38,785 nucleotides of DNA from Chlamydiota bacterium (GCA_013287915.1 JABDCX010000019.1:1-38785), one strand, 5' to 3'. Shown: positions 16,149 through 24,863, counted from the first letter of the stretch. Notes: a model not told the origin generated them from the sequence alone. Numbers and translations: made by a program.

Positions 16149-16247
16149 CAGGATAGGCAGGATCGCGAGCAGCATGATGATCAGGATAATACCTCTTCGC
16201 AGTGTTTATCTTGTATATCCTGTCGCTTGCGATCTTGCTTATCCCTG
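16149..16247. repeat. imperfect intergenic inverted repeat
   Basis: CAGGATAGGCAGGATCGCGAGC (22 nt; two arms described by position) at 16149-16170 matches the reverse complement of 16225-16247 at 19 of 22 positions with one extra base. The surroundings are built of further AGGAT/ATCCT words (ACAGG...TTACAGGAT, ATCAGGATAA, TATATCCTGT). It fills the 281-bp gap between the toxin gene and the coiled-coil gene. The word pattern resembles dispersed intergenic repeats known from many bacteria, but other copies cannot be seen in this window. Confidence 0.5.
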
Positions 16248-16274
16248 TTCCTTTTTGGGCTTAAGCATCCAGGA

Positions 16275-18068
16275 TCAGCCTTCGAGTTCGGCAATCTTAT
16301 CTTCGATCTCTTCGATCCCTTGATTGATTTTCTCCAGCGTTTCCTTTTCGGATGCGATGAGAGCGTTGTACTCCATCGCTTGCTCGAACCCAAGGCCCGA
16401 ACTTCCACTTGCCCTACGGTATTGCTCAAGCTGCTCTTTGATCTCTTGGCGACGAGTCTTGCGCTCTTTGAGAAGGTCCTTCAACTGTCCTAGCGCTTCG
16501 CGATCGTGCTGTGGCATATCCATTAACGCACTTTCCTTTTTTGAAGCGATCAGATCGCGGAACGGCTTCATTTGCCTTTCGAGTTCTGCTCTCTCATTTT
16601 TCATGACAGCAGCGGCCCCAATTTTGACCACGAGCTCATCGCGTGCGGCAACGAATGCATCGTAATCGCACTGAGGAGCTTTTTGGATGAGTTCTTTGAT
16701 TTCGTTTTGCAGCTCGGCCACTTTTTCGCGCCGCTTGCGGTCTCGATCTTGCGATTGTTGCTGACGCGCATTTTCAGCCGCGTCAAGCTTTTCTTGGATT
16801 TCTCTGCGCAAATCGTGGATCTGTGTTTTTAGCGAAACGACATCTTCACGCCCTAAAGAAACTGAGCGCATGTATTCAGCGATTTCGTCGAGTTGCTTAA
16901 ACAAAGCATCCAACCCCAACTCCTCTGCACCCTGTGCTGCTTTGTAAGCGTCAATTTTCTCTTGAACCAACTCACAATTTTGCTTATGTTGAGCCTTTTG
17001 CTCTGTCCACTCTTTCTTGCGCTCTTTTTCTTCCCCTTTAATCTTGTCCCAACATTCGCTCAAGCGCATTCTAGTATGAGTGAAAGCATTCGTATTTAAC
17101 GTGAGCGTCTTTGCAATGTTCTGCAAAAATTTAATCTCGTCGCGCAAAGCAAAGAGAGACTCCCGGATGGTTTCAGAAGAAAAGTGATTCTTAATGAATG
17201 CATCGATATCGTCGATAAAGAGCTGGCTCAACACTTTAATCTGCTCTTTGCGCCTTGGAAATACAGAATCGCCGATCGCTGAAAGGCGTTGGAAGAACTT
17301 ATTCTTAAAGCGGACGCGCATCTCCGTTTTAATCAATTCTTTTCGCAAGGCATTGACCCGAGTCGCCTGTGTATTGAGTAAATCGAGCTCTCGCTGTAAC
17401 TGAAAGTAACGATTGGCATGTGGCGCCAGAGTTGTCCCCGCTAAGTCAAGAGGCGGAGAGGAAAACTTTTCTAACTGTTGATCAAAAGCAGCAATCTCCT
17501 CTTCTAAAGCCTTGACTGCAATTTCGATCTGTTCAGCTGCGAATGAGCTTTGCTCGTCAAAGATCTCCTTCAAACGGCGCGCTTCTTTTGACAGATCAGT
17601 ATATTTATTCCAGAGCACCGTACGCACTGCAGGAGCCATGTTTTCTTTAAATAGCGTCAAGCTTAGGGTCCGTGCATCCCAAAAACTGCGAAAATGGGGC
17701 GATCCTGTTTGCGATAATGCCTTTTCCATAAAGTCGATGACAAACTGCAACTTTTGTTCGATGCTTTCTTGCTTTTCGAATTCAGACATGAACTGTTGCC
17801 AGTCCTGTGAGCTTGGTGGAGCTTGCTTTGCTTTCCGTTTCTGAGCTGTTGATTCACTCTCACTTACCCCTGCGTGCTCGTCAGATCCATGGATCGAATC
17901 TTCCCCTTCCGATTCAGCACTCATTGATTCAAGCTCGTCATTTTCACTCATTTGATCCTCGTTCTCGTCCAGTTCACAAGTTCCATGACAGCAGCAAGAT
18001 TCGATTTTTGGATCTGTTCCAGATTCTGAAGCGCAGTTGTCTTCAATCAAAGTCTCTTGTTGTGTCAT
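16275..18068 (-). CDS. large coiled-coil protein with acidic Cys-containing N-terminus
   Basis: About 597 residues from the ATG at 18068 (GAGAG upstream); the frame extends to 18224 but those codons overlap the divergent promoter region. The first ~90 residues are acidic and Ser/Glu-rich with a Cys cluster, ESCCCHGTCELDEN. The rest is almost entirely charged heptad-like helix: repeated KEEIAAFDQQLEKF, ELQNEIKELIQK, RKTRRQEIKEQLEQYRR. The tail is EKINQGIEEIEDKIAELEG. No membrane segment or signal peptide. I recognise no family. Long coiled coils are common among chlamydial structural and secreted proteins, but nothing here proves secretion. Confidence 0.75.
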   Translation of the reverse strand: MTQQETLIEDNCASESGTDPKIESCCCHGTCELDENEDQMSENDELESMSAESEGEDSIHGSDEHAGVSESESTAQKRKAKQAPPSSQDWQQFMSEFEKQESIEQKLQFVIDFMEKALSQTGSPHFRSFWDARTLSLTLFKENMAPAVRTVLWNKYTDLSKEARRLKEIFDEQSSFAAEQIEIAVKALEEEIAAFDQQLEKFSSPPLDLAGTTLAPHANRYFQLQRELDLLNTQATRVNALRKELIKTEMRVRFKNKFFQRLSAIGDSVFPRRKEQIKVLSQLFIDDIDAFIKNHFSSETIRESLFALRDEIKFLQNIAKTLTLNTNAFTHTRMRLSECWDKIKGEEKERKKEWTEQKAQHKQNCELVQEKIDAYKAAQGAEELGLDALFKQLDEIAEYMRSVSLGREDVVSLKTQIHDLRREIQEKLDAAENARQQQSQDRDRKRREKVAELQNEIKELIQKAPQCDYDAFVAARDELVVKIGAAAVMKNERAELERQMKPFRDLIASKKESALMDMPQHDREALGQLKDLLKERKTRRQEIKEQLEQYRRASGSSGLGFEQAMEYNALIASEKETLEKINQGIEEIEDKIAELEG

Positions 18069-18163
18069 GCTATCTCTCGTTGATAAGTTAGGCGCATTTT
18101 CTGAGCTCCATAGTACACGTTCACTCATTTTTGGTAAAGAACCATTAGCCCGAAAAGGAGAAG

Positions 18164-18193
18164 TTGCGTTTAAATTATCGACCCCAATATACT
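18164..18193 (+). promoter_or_regulatory. candidate promoter for the hydrolase-Mur ligase-ddl operon
   Basis: TTGCGT at 18164-18169 and TATACT at 18188-18193 are separated by 18 nt and lie 20 nt before the ATG at 18214, between divergent genes. The -10 matches the consensus at five of six positions; the -35 only at three. Confidence 0.4.
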
Positions 18194-18213
18194 CCGAATC
18201 CGGGAGATCAATT

Positions 18214-18972
18214 ATGAGCGCCATCCATGTAGAAAGTATCGGGAAAAATAGTTTACCAACATTAGTTATGCTTCATGGCTGGGGCTGCAGCTCTGAAATG
18301 CTGCATCCGCTAGCGGCCTTGATGACGGACAAAGCCCATTCACTTTTAGTCGACCTGCCTGGATTTGGGCGCTCAGAAGCTCCACAAGGGGTTTGGAGCG
18401 CCTTTGATTACGCAGATGCGCTTGTTGCCTACATGAATGAAACTGGCCTTGCAAAAATCGACCTGCTCGGACACTCCTTCGGAGGGAAAGTGGCCATGAG
18501 CCTCGCCATTCGCTATCCCGAACGCCTCGGAAAGTTGGTTCTCATCTGCCCTGCAGGGCTAAAACGCCGTTACTCTTTTGTAGACAATTGCCGCTTCTCC
18601 GCCATTCGCATGACTGGCAAACTGATCAAATTGATCGATCGGACTTGCCACACAACCTATCATTCGCAATATTTTTCGCCCCGATTTGGCTCCAAAGACT
18701 ATCTCAATGCGACAGGCATCGTCCGCTCCATTTTAGTCAAAAGCGTCAACGAAGATTACACCCACTTCCTTTCCAAAATCTCAACCCCTACCTTGATTCT
18801 CTCTGCAGAACATGACAACGTCACACCTCCAGAAACTGCACAGCGCTTGCATCAAGGCATTCGCACTTCAAGACTGTACGTTTTTCCAGAGAAAGACCAT
18901 TACCCTTTCCAAGACGTCGGCGCTCACTTGTGCGCACATTATATCAAAGAATTTTTGAATGAGGAATCATGA
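18214..18972 (+). CDS. alpha/beta hydrolase
   Basis: About 252 residues from the ATG at 18214, with GGGAG 8 nt upstream; the open frame continues to 18037 but those codons lack family sequence. The alpha/beta-hydrolase features are LVMLHGWGCSSEM (oxyanion loop HG), VDLPGFGRSE, the nucleophile elbow DLLGHSFGGKVA, the Asp in SAEHDNVTPP and the catalytic His in FPEKDHYPFQ. The substrate (ester, amide or other) is unknown. The stop overlaps the Mur ligase start as ATGA (18969-18972), so it is translationally coupled to a cell-wall gene and may act on an envelope precursor; that is inference. Confidence 0.85.
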   Translation: MSAIHVESIGKNSLPTLVMLHGWGCSSEMLHPLAALMTDKAHSLLVDLPGFGRSEAPQGVWSAFDYADALVAYMNETGLAKIDLLGHSFGGKVAMSLAIRYPERLGKLVLICPAGLKRRYSFVDNCRFSAIRMTGKLIKLIDRTCHTTYHSQYFSPRFGSKDYLNATGIVRSILVKSVNEDYTHFLSKISTPTLILSAEHDNVTPPETAQRLHQGIRTSRLYVFPEKDHYPFQDVGAHLCAHYIKEFLNEES

Positions 18973-20574
18973 ACGAATTGATCGCTTCGATCTGCCTCTT
19001 TGCAGGGTGCGGCCTATTTATCGCTAAGCGCCTCTTGCGCTATCTGCACGTCTTTCAACTCGAGGAGTATAAGAGCGGGCGTTTTTTGACGTGGCTTTGG
19101 AAAAATCACTCCTTTGACAAGCGAGGATCTCTAATTGCTCTCCTTGCCGTCATCACGACTGTTTGGAGCGAAAACGTACTTATCCCTTCGGCATGTGCCG
19201 CTGTAGCTCTTGCCCTTTATGCCGGGTTCGAACCAGACCCTCGCCGTTTAGCAAAAGTCCCGCTTAAATTTACGGAACGCGCTCACAGAATTTACCAAAC
19301 AGCTGCGGCATTTCTTATCTTTTTAGAGCTGATCCTGTTCGCGCTCTTCGCTGACGATCTTCCCCTTCTTTGGGCAACGCAAATTTTAGTTATGCAAACA
19401 ATTCCACTGTTTTTGACCCTTGCCTGCATTTGCCTTCAACCCGACGAGAATAGACGACAACAAGCATTCATCGATGAGGCTAAGGCCATTCTGAAGCGGG
19501 TCGATCCGTACATCATTGGGATTACCGGAAGCTATGGAAAAACCAGCACCAAAGAAGCCTTAGGCCAGATTCTACAAGTCACCCTAGGCCCCACCTTTTG
19601 GACTGAAAAGAGCATTAATACCGTCATGGGAATCACGCGCGCAATCCGCGAACAGCTCAAAAAGGGAACCCGCTTTGGCGTCATTGAAATGGGCGCCTAT
19701 GTGCAAGGTTCCATCGACAAGCTGTGCGCCTTAACACCACCGCATGCAGCAATCATCACCAGCGTAGGTGTGGCTCACCTTGAACGGTTTGGCTCTGAAG
19801 AGACAATCCTCAAAGCAAAGTCAGAATTAGCCCAGAACGTTCCCTACGAGGGCATTTTAGTCTGTAATGGCGATAACGTTGGCGCGCGTCGCATTGCGCA
19901 AGAAAACCCCAAAAAAACACGTTTACCTCTACGGGTTCAAAAAAGAACAGGGTGCTTTGGATGCGTGGATTTCGAGTTATAAGATCACCCCAAAAGGAAC
20001 GGAATTCGTTCTCCATTGGAACGGAAATGTCTTTCCTGGCTTCACTCCCCTGCTTGGTCAAGCAGCCCTTTCCAATGCGCTGGCTGCCTTCACAATGGCT
20101 TGTGCCTTGGGTGCCGATCCGGAGTTTGTCTTAGGCACCATCCGCAACTTAAAAGCCGTCGACAACAGACTTGAGTTGAGAAAAGAAGGAGACGTTACGT
20201 TCCTTCGAGACGCCTATAATTCAAACCCGATCGGTTTTAAATCTGCACTCGAAGTACTTGCAGAATTGCCATCCACCCGCCGTATCGTGATGACACCTGG
20301 AATGATTGAACTTGGCCACGAACAGGCGGCAAAAAATAAAGAGCTAGCCGAACAAGCGGCTGCTATCTGTAACTCTCTCATCATCGTTGGTGAAACAAAT
20401 CGCGAAGCGCTGGAGGAAGGGTGGAAAAAAGGTGGCTTAGATCCCCTTAGCATCTACTGTTGCGCAACGCGCGAAGAGGCCTTTAAACATCTGAGCAGCT
20501 TTGTCAAAGACGGCGATAGCGTGCTCATCGAAAACGATCTTACGGATTTATATGTCGCGCCAAAAAAATTCTAA
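18969..20574 (+). CDS. murF: membrane-anchored Mur ligase (MurF-type), frameshifted at an A7 run
   Basis: Two overlapping frames make one protein: frame one from 18969 to about 19916, then the +1 frame to 20574. The switch falls in seven A at 19911-19917: frame one gives ENPKKTRLP and stops at 19982, the other gives PKKHVYLYGFKK and continues. Instead of the usual MurF N-terminal domain, residues 1-160 hold about four or five hydrophobic segments. The Mur ligase core follows: P-loop ITGSYGKTSTKEAL (~186-198), EMGAYVQGSID, DAYNSNPIGFKSALE and the end LIENDLTDLYVAPKKF. MurF joins D-Ala-D-Ala to the UDP-MurNAc-tripeptide, and ddl overlaps downstream. A sequencing error, a real mutation or transcript slippage would each explain the shift. 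Confidence 0.82.
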
Positions 20575-21748
20575 AAAGGAAAAAATCAGGCTGGCTGTCT
20601 TGTTCGGAGGACGCTCTGTCGAACACGAAATTTCGATCATTACCGGTCTTCAAGCCATGCAAGCGATGGATCCGGAAAAATACAGTATCATCCCGATCTA
20701 CATCGCCCCAACAGGTAAATGGTTTACCGGAAAACCCCTCTACAACCGGCCTTTTTATAGAACCTTTGACGCCTCGCATCCCGAAATTCAAGAAGTCACT
20801 TTGCTCCCTAAACCAGACGTGCAAGGGTTGTTGGTCTGCAAGAATGGGATCCCGACGCAAGAGAAAATTGCGATAGACGCCTGCTTTCTCGGCTTTCACG
20901 GCCAACAAGGGGAAGATGGTTGCATCCAAGGCTTGCTCGAAATGACAGACATCCCCTACACGGGTTGTGGCGTTCCTGCTGCTGCGGTCTCGATGAACAA
21001 ATTCCTTTGCAAAGCCATTGTGAAGGCTGCCGGTGTGCCTGTATTGCCCGGGATCAAAGTCTCAAAAGAAGATGCCATGCAATCGCTTGCAGCTGTCTGC
21101 CGCCAAATTCAAAGCACGCCCGGTTTAGAGAATTTTCCGCTGTTTGTCAAACCCTGTTCGCTCGGCTCAAGCGTCGGCGTCTCGCCCGCACTCGATTTGT
21201 ATGCCCTTCACGGTGCTTTAGCCAAAGTATTTCAATACGACGACTATGCAATCGTGGAACCCTTTATTCAAAATCTCCTCGAAGTCAACATTTCTATCCT
21301 CGATGGGACACCAGTCAAAGCCTCTGTCACGGAAATCCCACTCACCTCCCGCGAAACTGGCGCTCTTTCGTACGATGATAAATACATGCGCGGAGGGAAC
21401 AAGCTCGCAAAGCCCTCTCAAGGGATGGCCAGCCTTGCTCGGATTATCAACCCAGATCATTTGCCTCTCACAGTTAAAGCAGCGATCACCCAGTACGCCT
21501 TGGATGCGTTTAAAGCGATTGGATGCTCAGGACAGGCGCGCCTCGACTTTATGATCGACACCTCGAAAGATCAAATCTATTTCAACGAGATCAACCCCAT
21601 TCCTGGTTCCTTAGCCTTTTATCTGTGGGACCGGCTCGATCCCCCTCTCCTCTACACGCAATCGATCGATCAGATGATCGCACGTGCGTTCGAGAAAAAA
21701 GCGATGAAGCTCTCGCTCAAGGATCACATTGGCTTCCGCGCGCTTTAG
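20552..21748 (+). CDS. ddl: D-alanine--D-alanine ligase
   Basis: About 398 residues from the ATG at 20552, which lies inside the 3' end of the Mur ligase gene. It has the ATP-grasp Ddl motifs: LAVLFGGRSVEHEISI, FLGFHGQQGEDGCIQGLLEMTDIPYTGCG, VKPCSLGSSVGVS, and the C-terminal metal-binding ARLDFMID...FNEINPIPGS. The loop SYDDKYMRGG keeps the Lys-Tyr of D-Ala-D-Ala-specific enzymes, arguing against a Van-type D-lactate ligase. It supplies the dipeptide used by the neighbouring MurF-type ligase. In Chlamydia proper Ddl is fused to MurC; here it is a free-standing DdlA-like enzyme. Confidence 0.93.
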   Translation: MSRQKNSKKEKIRLAVLFGGRSVEHEISIITGLQAMQAMDPEKYSIIPIYIAPTGKWFTGKPLYNRPFYRTFDASHPEIQEVTLLPKPDVQGLLVCKNGIPTQEKIAIDACFLGFHGQQGEDGCIQGLLEMTDIPYTGCGVPAAAVSMNKFLCKAIVKAAGVPVLPGIKVSKEDAMQSLAAVCRQIQSTPGLENFPLFVKPCSLGSSVGVSPALDLYALHGALAKVFQYDDYAIVEPFIQNLLEVNISILDGTPVKASVTEIPLTSRETGALSYDDKYMRGGNKLAKPSQGMASLARIINPDHLPLTVKAAITQYALDAFKAIGCSGQARLDFMIDTSKDQIYFNEINPIPGSLAFYLWDRLDPPLLYTQSIDQMIARAFEKKAMKLSLKDHIGFRAL

Positions 21749-21761
21749 CAAAGAAGCGTCC

Positions 21762-21798
21762 TTAAATCACCACTGAGCCCAGTGAGATCAGTGGTTAA
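21762..21798. terminator. hairpin between convergent ddl and miaA
   Basis: ACCACTGA at 21769-21776 pairs with TCAGTGGT at 21788-21795 around an 11-nt loop, with extra TTAA pairing outside. A/T-rich flanks follow on both strands. Its position between two converging genes fits a bidirectional terminator, though the T-run is short. Confidence 0.5.
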
Positions 21799-21811
21799 AT
21801 TATACAACAGG

Positions 21812-22849
21812 CTAAAGCAACTCGAAGTCTTGACGCACCATTTCAAGGGCTACTTCGGGGTCGTGCATGTCGAGGTCTAGAGGGCGAAAGATCTCTTCTT
21901 TTTTAAACCAGGTGAATTGCCTCTTCGCATAGTTGCGGGAGGCTTGCTTGAACGCTTTGACGAATTTGGCATAGTCATCGTTTGTGCGGGCCGAGTTCAA
22001 AAAGTCGATCGCTTGCCGATACCCGATCGCCTGAGCGGCAGACGTGTTTTCAGACAAGCCCTGCTCCACAAGGCGCGCTACCTCTTCTATTAGCCCTGCA
22101 GACAACATTTCATCGCAGCGCTTTTCAATCCGCTGATACAGCTCCTCGCGCGGCCGAAAGACAAACCAACACCGAAAATCGTAGTTTTGTGGGCGCTTGC
22201 GCCCTTTCCACGATAACTTGCTCACTTTTTTTCCCGTCAGCGTCAAGATCTCAAGCGCTCTTACGATTTTTTGTTTATCTTTCTTGGTGATTGTATTTGC
22301 ATACTGCGGATCTAAGATGCGAAGGCGCTCGTAGAGGACTTCAGAGCCTAGTTTTTCGATTTCCTCTTCTAGCGACTTTCTTAATTCAGGAACGGGTGGA
22401 GGGCCGCTTGGAGGCCCATAGATCAGCGAATGGATATAAAAACCCGATCCACCGACGATGATCGGCACGCGTTGCTCGCTTAAAATCTGCTGACAACAGT
22501 GTCTTGCCTCGTAATAGAAATCGACAACATTAAAGGGGTCGCTGATGGTGCGTGTATCGATCAAATAATGGGGAATCTCATCGCGTTCATCCTTCGAGGG
22601 CTTTGCTGTGCCAATGTCCATCCCCTTGTAGACCTGCATCGAGTCTGCGGAAATGATCGAGCCATCAATCATTTTTGCCAATTCAAGCGCAAAATGGCTC
22701 TTTCCTACGGCTGTGGGCCCGGCTAGAACAATAACTTTTTTTTTGGGCTTTTGAAAATTTGAAGTAAATTGCTTCTTTGCTTCGACAGCAAACCCGACGA
22801 AAATCCTTTCGATTTCCTTCTGTTCAACTGTAGTTCCGCTCATCGTCAT
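21812..22849 (-). CDS. miaA: tRNA dimethylallyltransferase
   Basis: Up to 345 residues; the ATG at 22849 overlaps the rsbV stop (ATGA), and a second ATG at 22843 is equally possible. The conserved part begins near residue 38: VIVLAGPTAVGKSHFALELA (P-loop), IISADSMQVYKGMDIGTAKP, IPHYLID, PIIVGGSGFYIHSLIYG, and AAQAIGYRQAIDFL followed by YAKRQFTWFKKE. MiaA adds a dimethylallyl group to A37 of tRNAs reading UNN codons. The first ~37 residues are an extra, unconserved N-terminus. The miaA-rsbV neighbourhood is also known in Chlamydia. Confidence 0.95.
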   Translation of the reverse strand: MTMSGTTVEQKEIERIFVGFAVEAKKQFTSNFQKPKKKVIVLAGPTAVGKSHFALELAKMIDGSIISADSMQVYKGMDIGTAKPSKDERDEIPHYLIDTRTISDPFNVVDFYYEARHCCQQILSEQRVPIIVGGSGFYIHSLIYGPPSGPPPVPELRKSLEEEIEKLGSEVLYERLRILDPQYANTITKKDKQKIVRALEILTLTGKKVSKLSWKGRKRPQNYDFRCWFVFRPREELYQRIEKRCDEMLSAGLIEEVARLVEQGLSENTSAAQAIGYRQAIDFLNSARTNDDYAKFVKAFKQASRNYAKRQFTWFKKEEIFRPLDLDMHDPEVALEMVRQDFELL

Positions 22850-23199
22850 AGCTGTTTAGTAGCTTCTTCCTCAGTCTCGAACAGTTCTAAAACATGATCA
22901 AAACCCGAAATTTTGAGCACATCGAGCACATTATTCGCCGTAGAGCACAACACCATCCGTCCAGCCATTGAGCGGACGCGTTTCGTCGTGGATAAAAGCA
23001 TCCGCATTCCTGCACTGCTCAAGTAAGTGACTGCTGCCATATCCAAAAGAACTTTACTTTGACCCTCTTCAATAGAACTGCAGATTTTCTTTTCTGCTTC
23101 AGAGGAAGATAAAGCATCAAGGCGTCCCTTAATCCGCAAAACGAGAACATTGCCTTTATACTCTGCGGTCACTTCTGCAGCGGGTGCAGGTGTTGTCAT
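22846..23199 (-). CDS. rsbV: anti-sigma factor antagonist (RsbV/SpoIIAA, STAS domain)
   Basis: 117 residues, one STAS domain. The phosphorylatable serine lies in the conserved VTYLSSAGMRMLL (Ser61/62), preceded by KVLLDMAAVTYL. In its unphosphorylated form such a protein binds an RsbW-type kinase and frees the sigma factor or other partner. In Chlamydia RsbV/RsbW tune sigma66 activity. The start at 23199 follows GGGG at a short distance. The first 14 codons and the upstream region recur in a truncated copy beyond the LRR gene (24864-24923). Confidence 0.93.
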   Translation of the reverse strand: MTTPAPAAEVTAEYKGNVLVLRIKGRLDALSSSEAEKKICSSIEEGQSKVLLDMAAVTYLSSAGMRMLLSTTKRVRSMAGRMVLCSTANNVLDVLKISGFDHVLELFETEEEATKQL

Positions 23200-23305
23200 A
23201 ATACCCCGAGGTCAAAAAAAACAGATCACTAAATCTAATTAAATTGTAACTATATTATTTTACTTTTGCAAGGGTATTTTCTCGGAGCAAAGGTTCCAAA
23301 ATTTG
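23157..23305. repeat. direct repeat, left copy (rsbV 5' end + spacer + nrnA 3' end)
   Basis: Positions 23157-23180 are identical to 24881-24904, and 23249-23305 match 24959-25015 at 55 of 57 positions; the spacer between these blocks has diverged and differs by 14 bp in length. In this copy rsbV is intact and the minus strand of 23249-23305 encodes a relic of the nrnA C-terminus (QILEPLLRENTLAKVK and stop). The two copies flank the LRR gene in the same orientation. Confidence 0.9.
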
Positions 23306-23335
23306 TTTAGACTTTTTTTTACCAGGGTGTATCAT
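23306..23335 (+). promoter_or_regulatory. candidate promoter for the LRR gene
   Basis: TTTAGA at 23306-23311 and TATCAT at 23330-23335 are separated by 18 nt that include a T8 tract. The pair starts exactly where the left direct repeat ends, so the promoter would have arrived with the inserted DNA. The match is moderate. Confidence 0.35.
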
Positions 23336-23367
23336 TGGGACGTTTTGTGTTTTGGGGAGGGGATTTT

Positions 23368-24855
23368 ATGAGCTATACTCGAGCAGTGAGAGGAACTGGC
23401 GGTGTGTTTACATGGCCAGAAGGAGGAGGGGAAGATATTGAAATGTCCTCACTTAACGGCCTTCAGTCGAATCTTGGGAAACAGCTTTTGCAAAACGGAT
23501 CCACTATCGTTAGCAGAGAGGCCCTAACTGGTCGGGTGTCGCCCTCTCCTTCTGCTGTTAATAGCTCTGGAGAGACCCAAACAGAAATCAGTGAGTTAGA
23601 AAGAGAGTTGAAAGAAAAAATGACAGCCTGGTCTGCTCGCTATGCACCTCATGAAAAATCGGGCGAGAACTGGCAAGCGCTTTTAGCGATGAAGAAGTGC
23701 ATTCTGGCTTGTCATGACATCGGTGATAATGAGATTCTTCAGTTGATGCTGGACCTTGACTCGTGTGTGGGGTGGAAAGAATCATCGCCACGGGGATTTC
23801 GTCCATTAACTCTTAATTATTTGGAAGAAATCATTCTGCTATTTGTTCGAGTAAAATCTCTGCCTTCTTTAGCAGGTTTTTCTCAACTCACAATATTATC
23901 AATGACGGATTGTGGAATTGAAACACTTCCAGACTCTTTAAAGGCGCTTCCTAATATGTGGAGTTTAGATGTTAGGAGAAATAGACTACGACATCTTCCT
24001 GTGTGGCTAAGCCATCTCAGTGCACTTAGAGTACTTGAAGCTGCTCACAACTTGATTGAAGAGCTCCCTGACGTTTTTCATTCTATAACAAAATTAGAAC
24101 AACTCCATCTTGAGAACAATCCGTTGAGAAAACTGCCCCTTTCGTTCCTTTCAAATGGTTTTGCCTTTCCAGACGGGGTGAGAAGGGGAATTAGTTTGAA
24201 CGTTTCCTATGAGACAAAGAAGCAACTTCTGGCGATCAACCATCAGCCAGCAAGTGAACAACACTCCAACACCTTGATTGCATATTTAGTCGATATGAGA
24301 AGTTGGGGTTTAGGTTTTCTTGTGGAAAAAAACCGCTTTTCGCTTGAACAACAGGGACATATGTGCAGGTGGCTCGCGAATTTACAAACGATCAGCGATT
24401 ATGATGATCCAAATGAAAAACTTGAATCATCTGCATGCTCTATCTTAGCGGCTTTAAAGCCAGAGGATTCGACATTTCGCGCAATCTTTCTAGCGTATCT
24501 CAAGAAGAGTGCGAAGGCCACAAAGAATGAGGCCGCTTTGTTGTTTATTCGGATCTGGAATGAGTATTTGTTGCACGTTTGTGTCGACGCTAAAAAGCCA
24601 AAAATTGGTGCTGCTGTTGGGCAAATGAATCAGTTGCTCAACGCTCTACAAAGCAAGATTAATGAAACATGGTATTATAGGATGAGAGAAACAGATATTT
24701 TGCTTTCTAGCTTACTTGAATTTAAGAATACTCTGCAGTTGAATTTTCCATTAAAGTATATGCATGAGCAAGGTTTTGGGACCTCCTTTTTTGAACGAGA
24801 GTGGCCAGCAATCCTCGCTGGGTTTGACATCAACCCACACATTAAGCAAGAGTAA
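23368..24855 (+). CDS. leucine-rich-repeat protein, possible NEL-like effector
   Basis: About 495 residues from the ATG at 23368, with GGGGAGGGG upstream. Residues 1-140 are a polar/helical N-terminus. Residues ~150-262 hold about five LRRs of the bacterial LPx type (LTILSMTDCGIETLPDSL; MWSLDVRRNRLRHLPVWL; LRVLEAAHNLIEELPDVF; LEQLHLENNPLRKLPLSF). Residues ~290-495 are a helical C-terminal domain. That order, and the wording RWLANLQ...SILAALKPEDSTFRAIF...LLEFKNTLQLNFPLKYMHEQGF, recalls LRR-NEL ubiquitin ligases (IpaH/SspH). However, the family Cys-x-Asp motif is not in the expected place; a CVD occurs at ~405-407. The gene is flanked by direct repeats and is a probable acquisition. Host-directed function is inference. 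A weak hairpin spans its stop codon. Confidence 0.8.
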   Translation: MSYTRAVRGTGGVFTWPEGGGEDIEMSSLNGLQSNLGKQLLQNGSTIVSREALTGRVSPSPSAVNSSGETQTEISELERELKEKMTAWSARYAPHEKSGENWQALLAMKKCILACHDIGDNEILQLMLDLDSCVGWKESSPRGFRPLTLNYLEEIILLFVRVKSLPSLAGFSQLTILSMTDCGIETLPDSLKALPNMWSLDVRRNRLRHLPVWLSHLSALRVLEAAHNLIEELPDVFHSITKLEQLHLENNPLRKLPLSFLSNGFAFPDGVRRGISLNVSYETKKQLLAINHQPASEQHSNTLIAYLVDMRSWGLGFLVEKNRFSLEQQGHMCRWLANLQTISDYDDPNEKLESSACSILAALKPEDSTFRAIFLAYLKKSAKATKNEAALLFIRIWNEYLLHVCVDAKKPKIGAAVGQMNQLLNALQSKINETWYYRMRETDILLSSLLEFKNTLQLNFPLKYMHEQGFGTSFFEREWPAILAGFDINPHIKQE

Positions 24856-24863
24856 TTTCTACA

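Noticed and set aside
20552-21748. Van-type D-Ala-D-Lac ligase.
   Set aside because: The loop retains the Lys-Tyr typical of D-Ala-D-Ala ligases and no VanH/VanX-like genes are adjacent.
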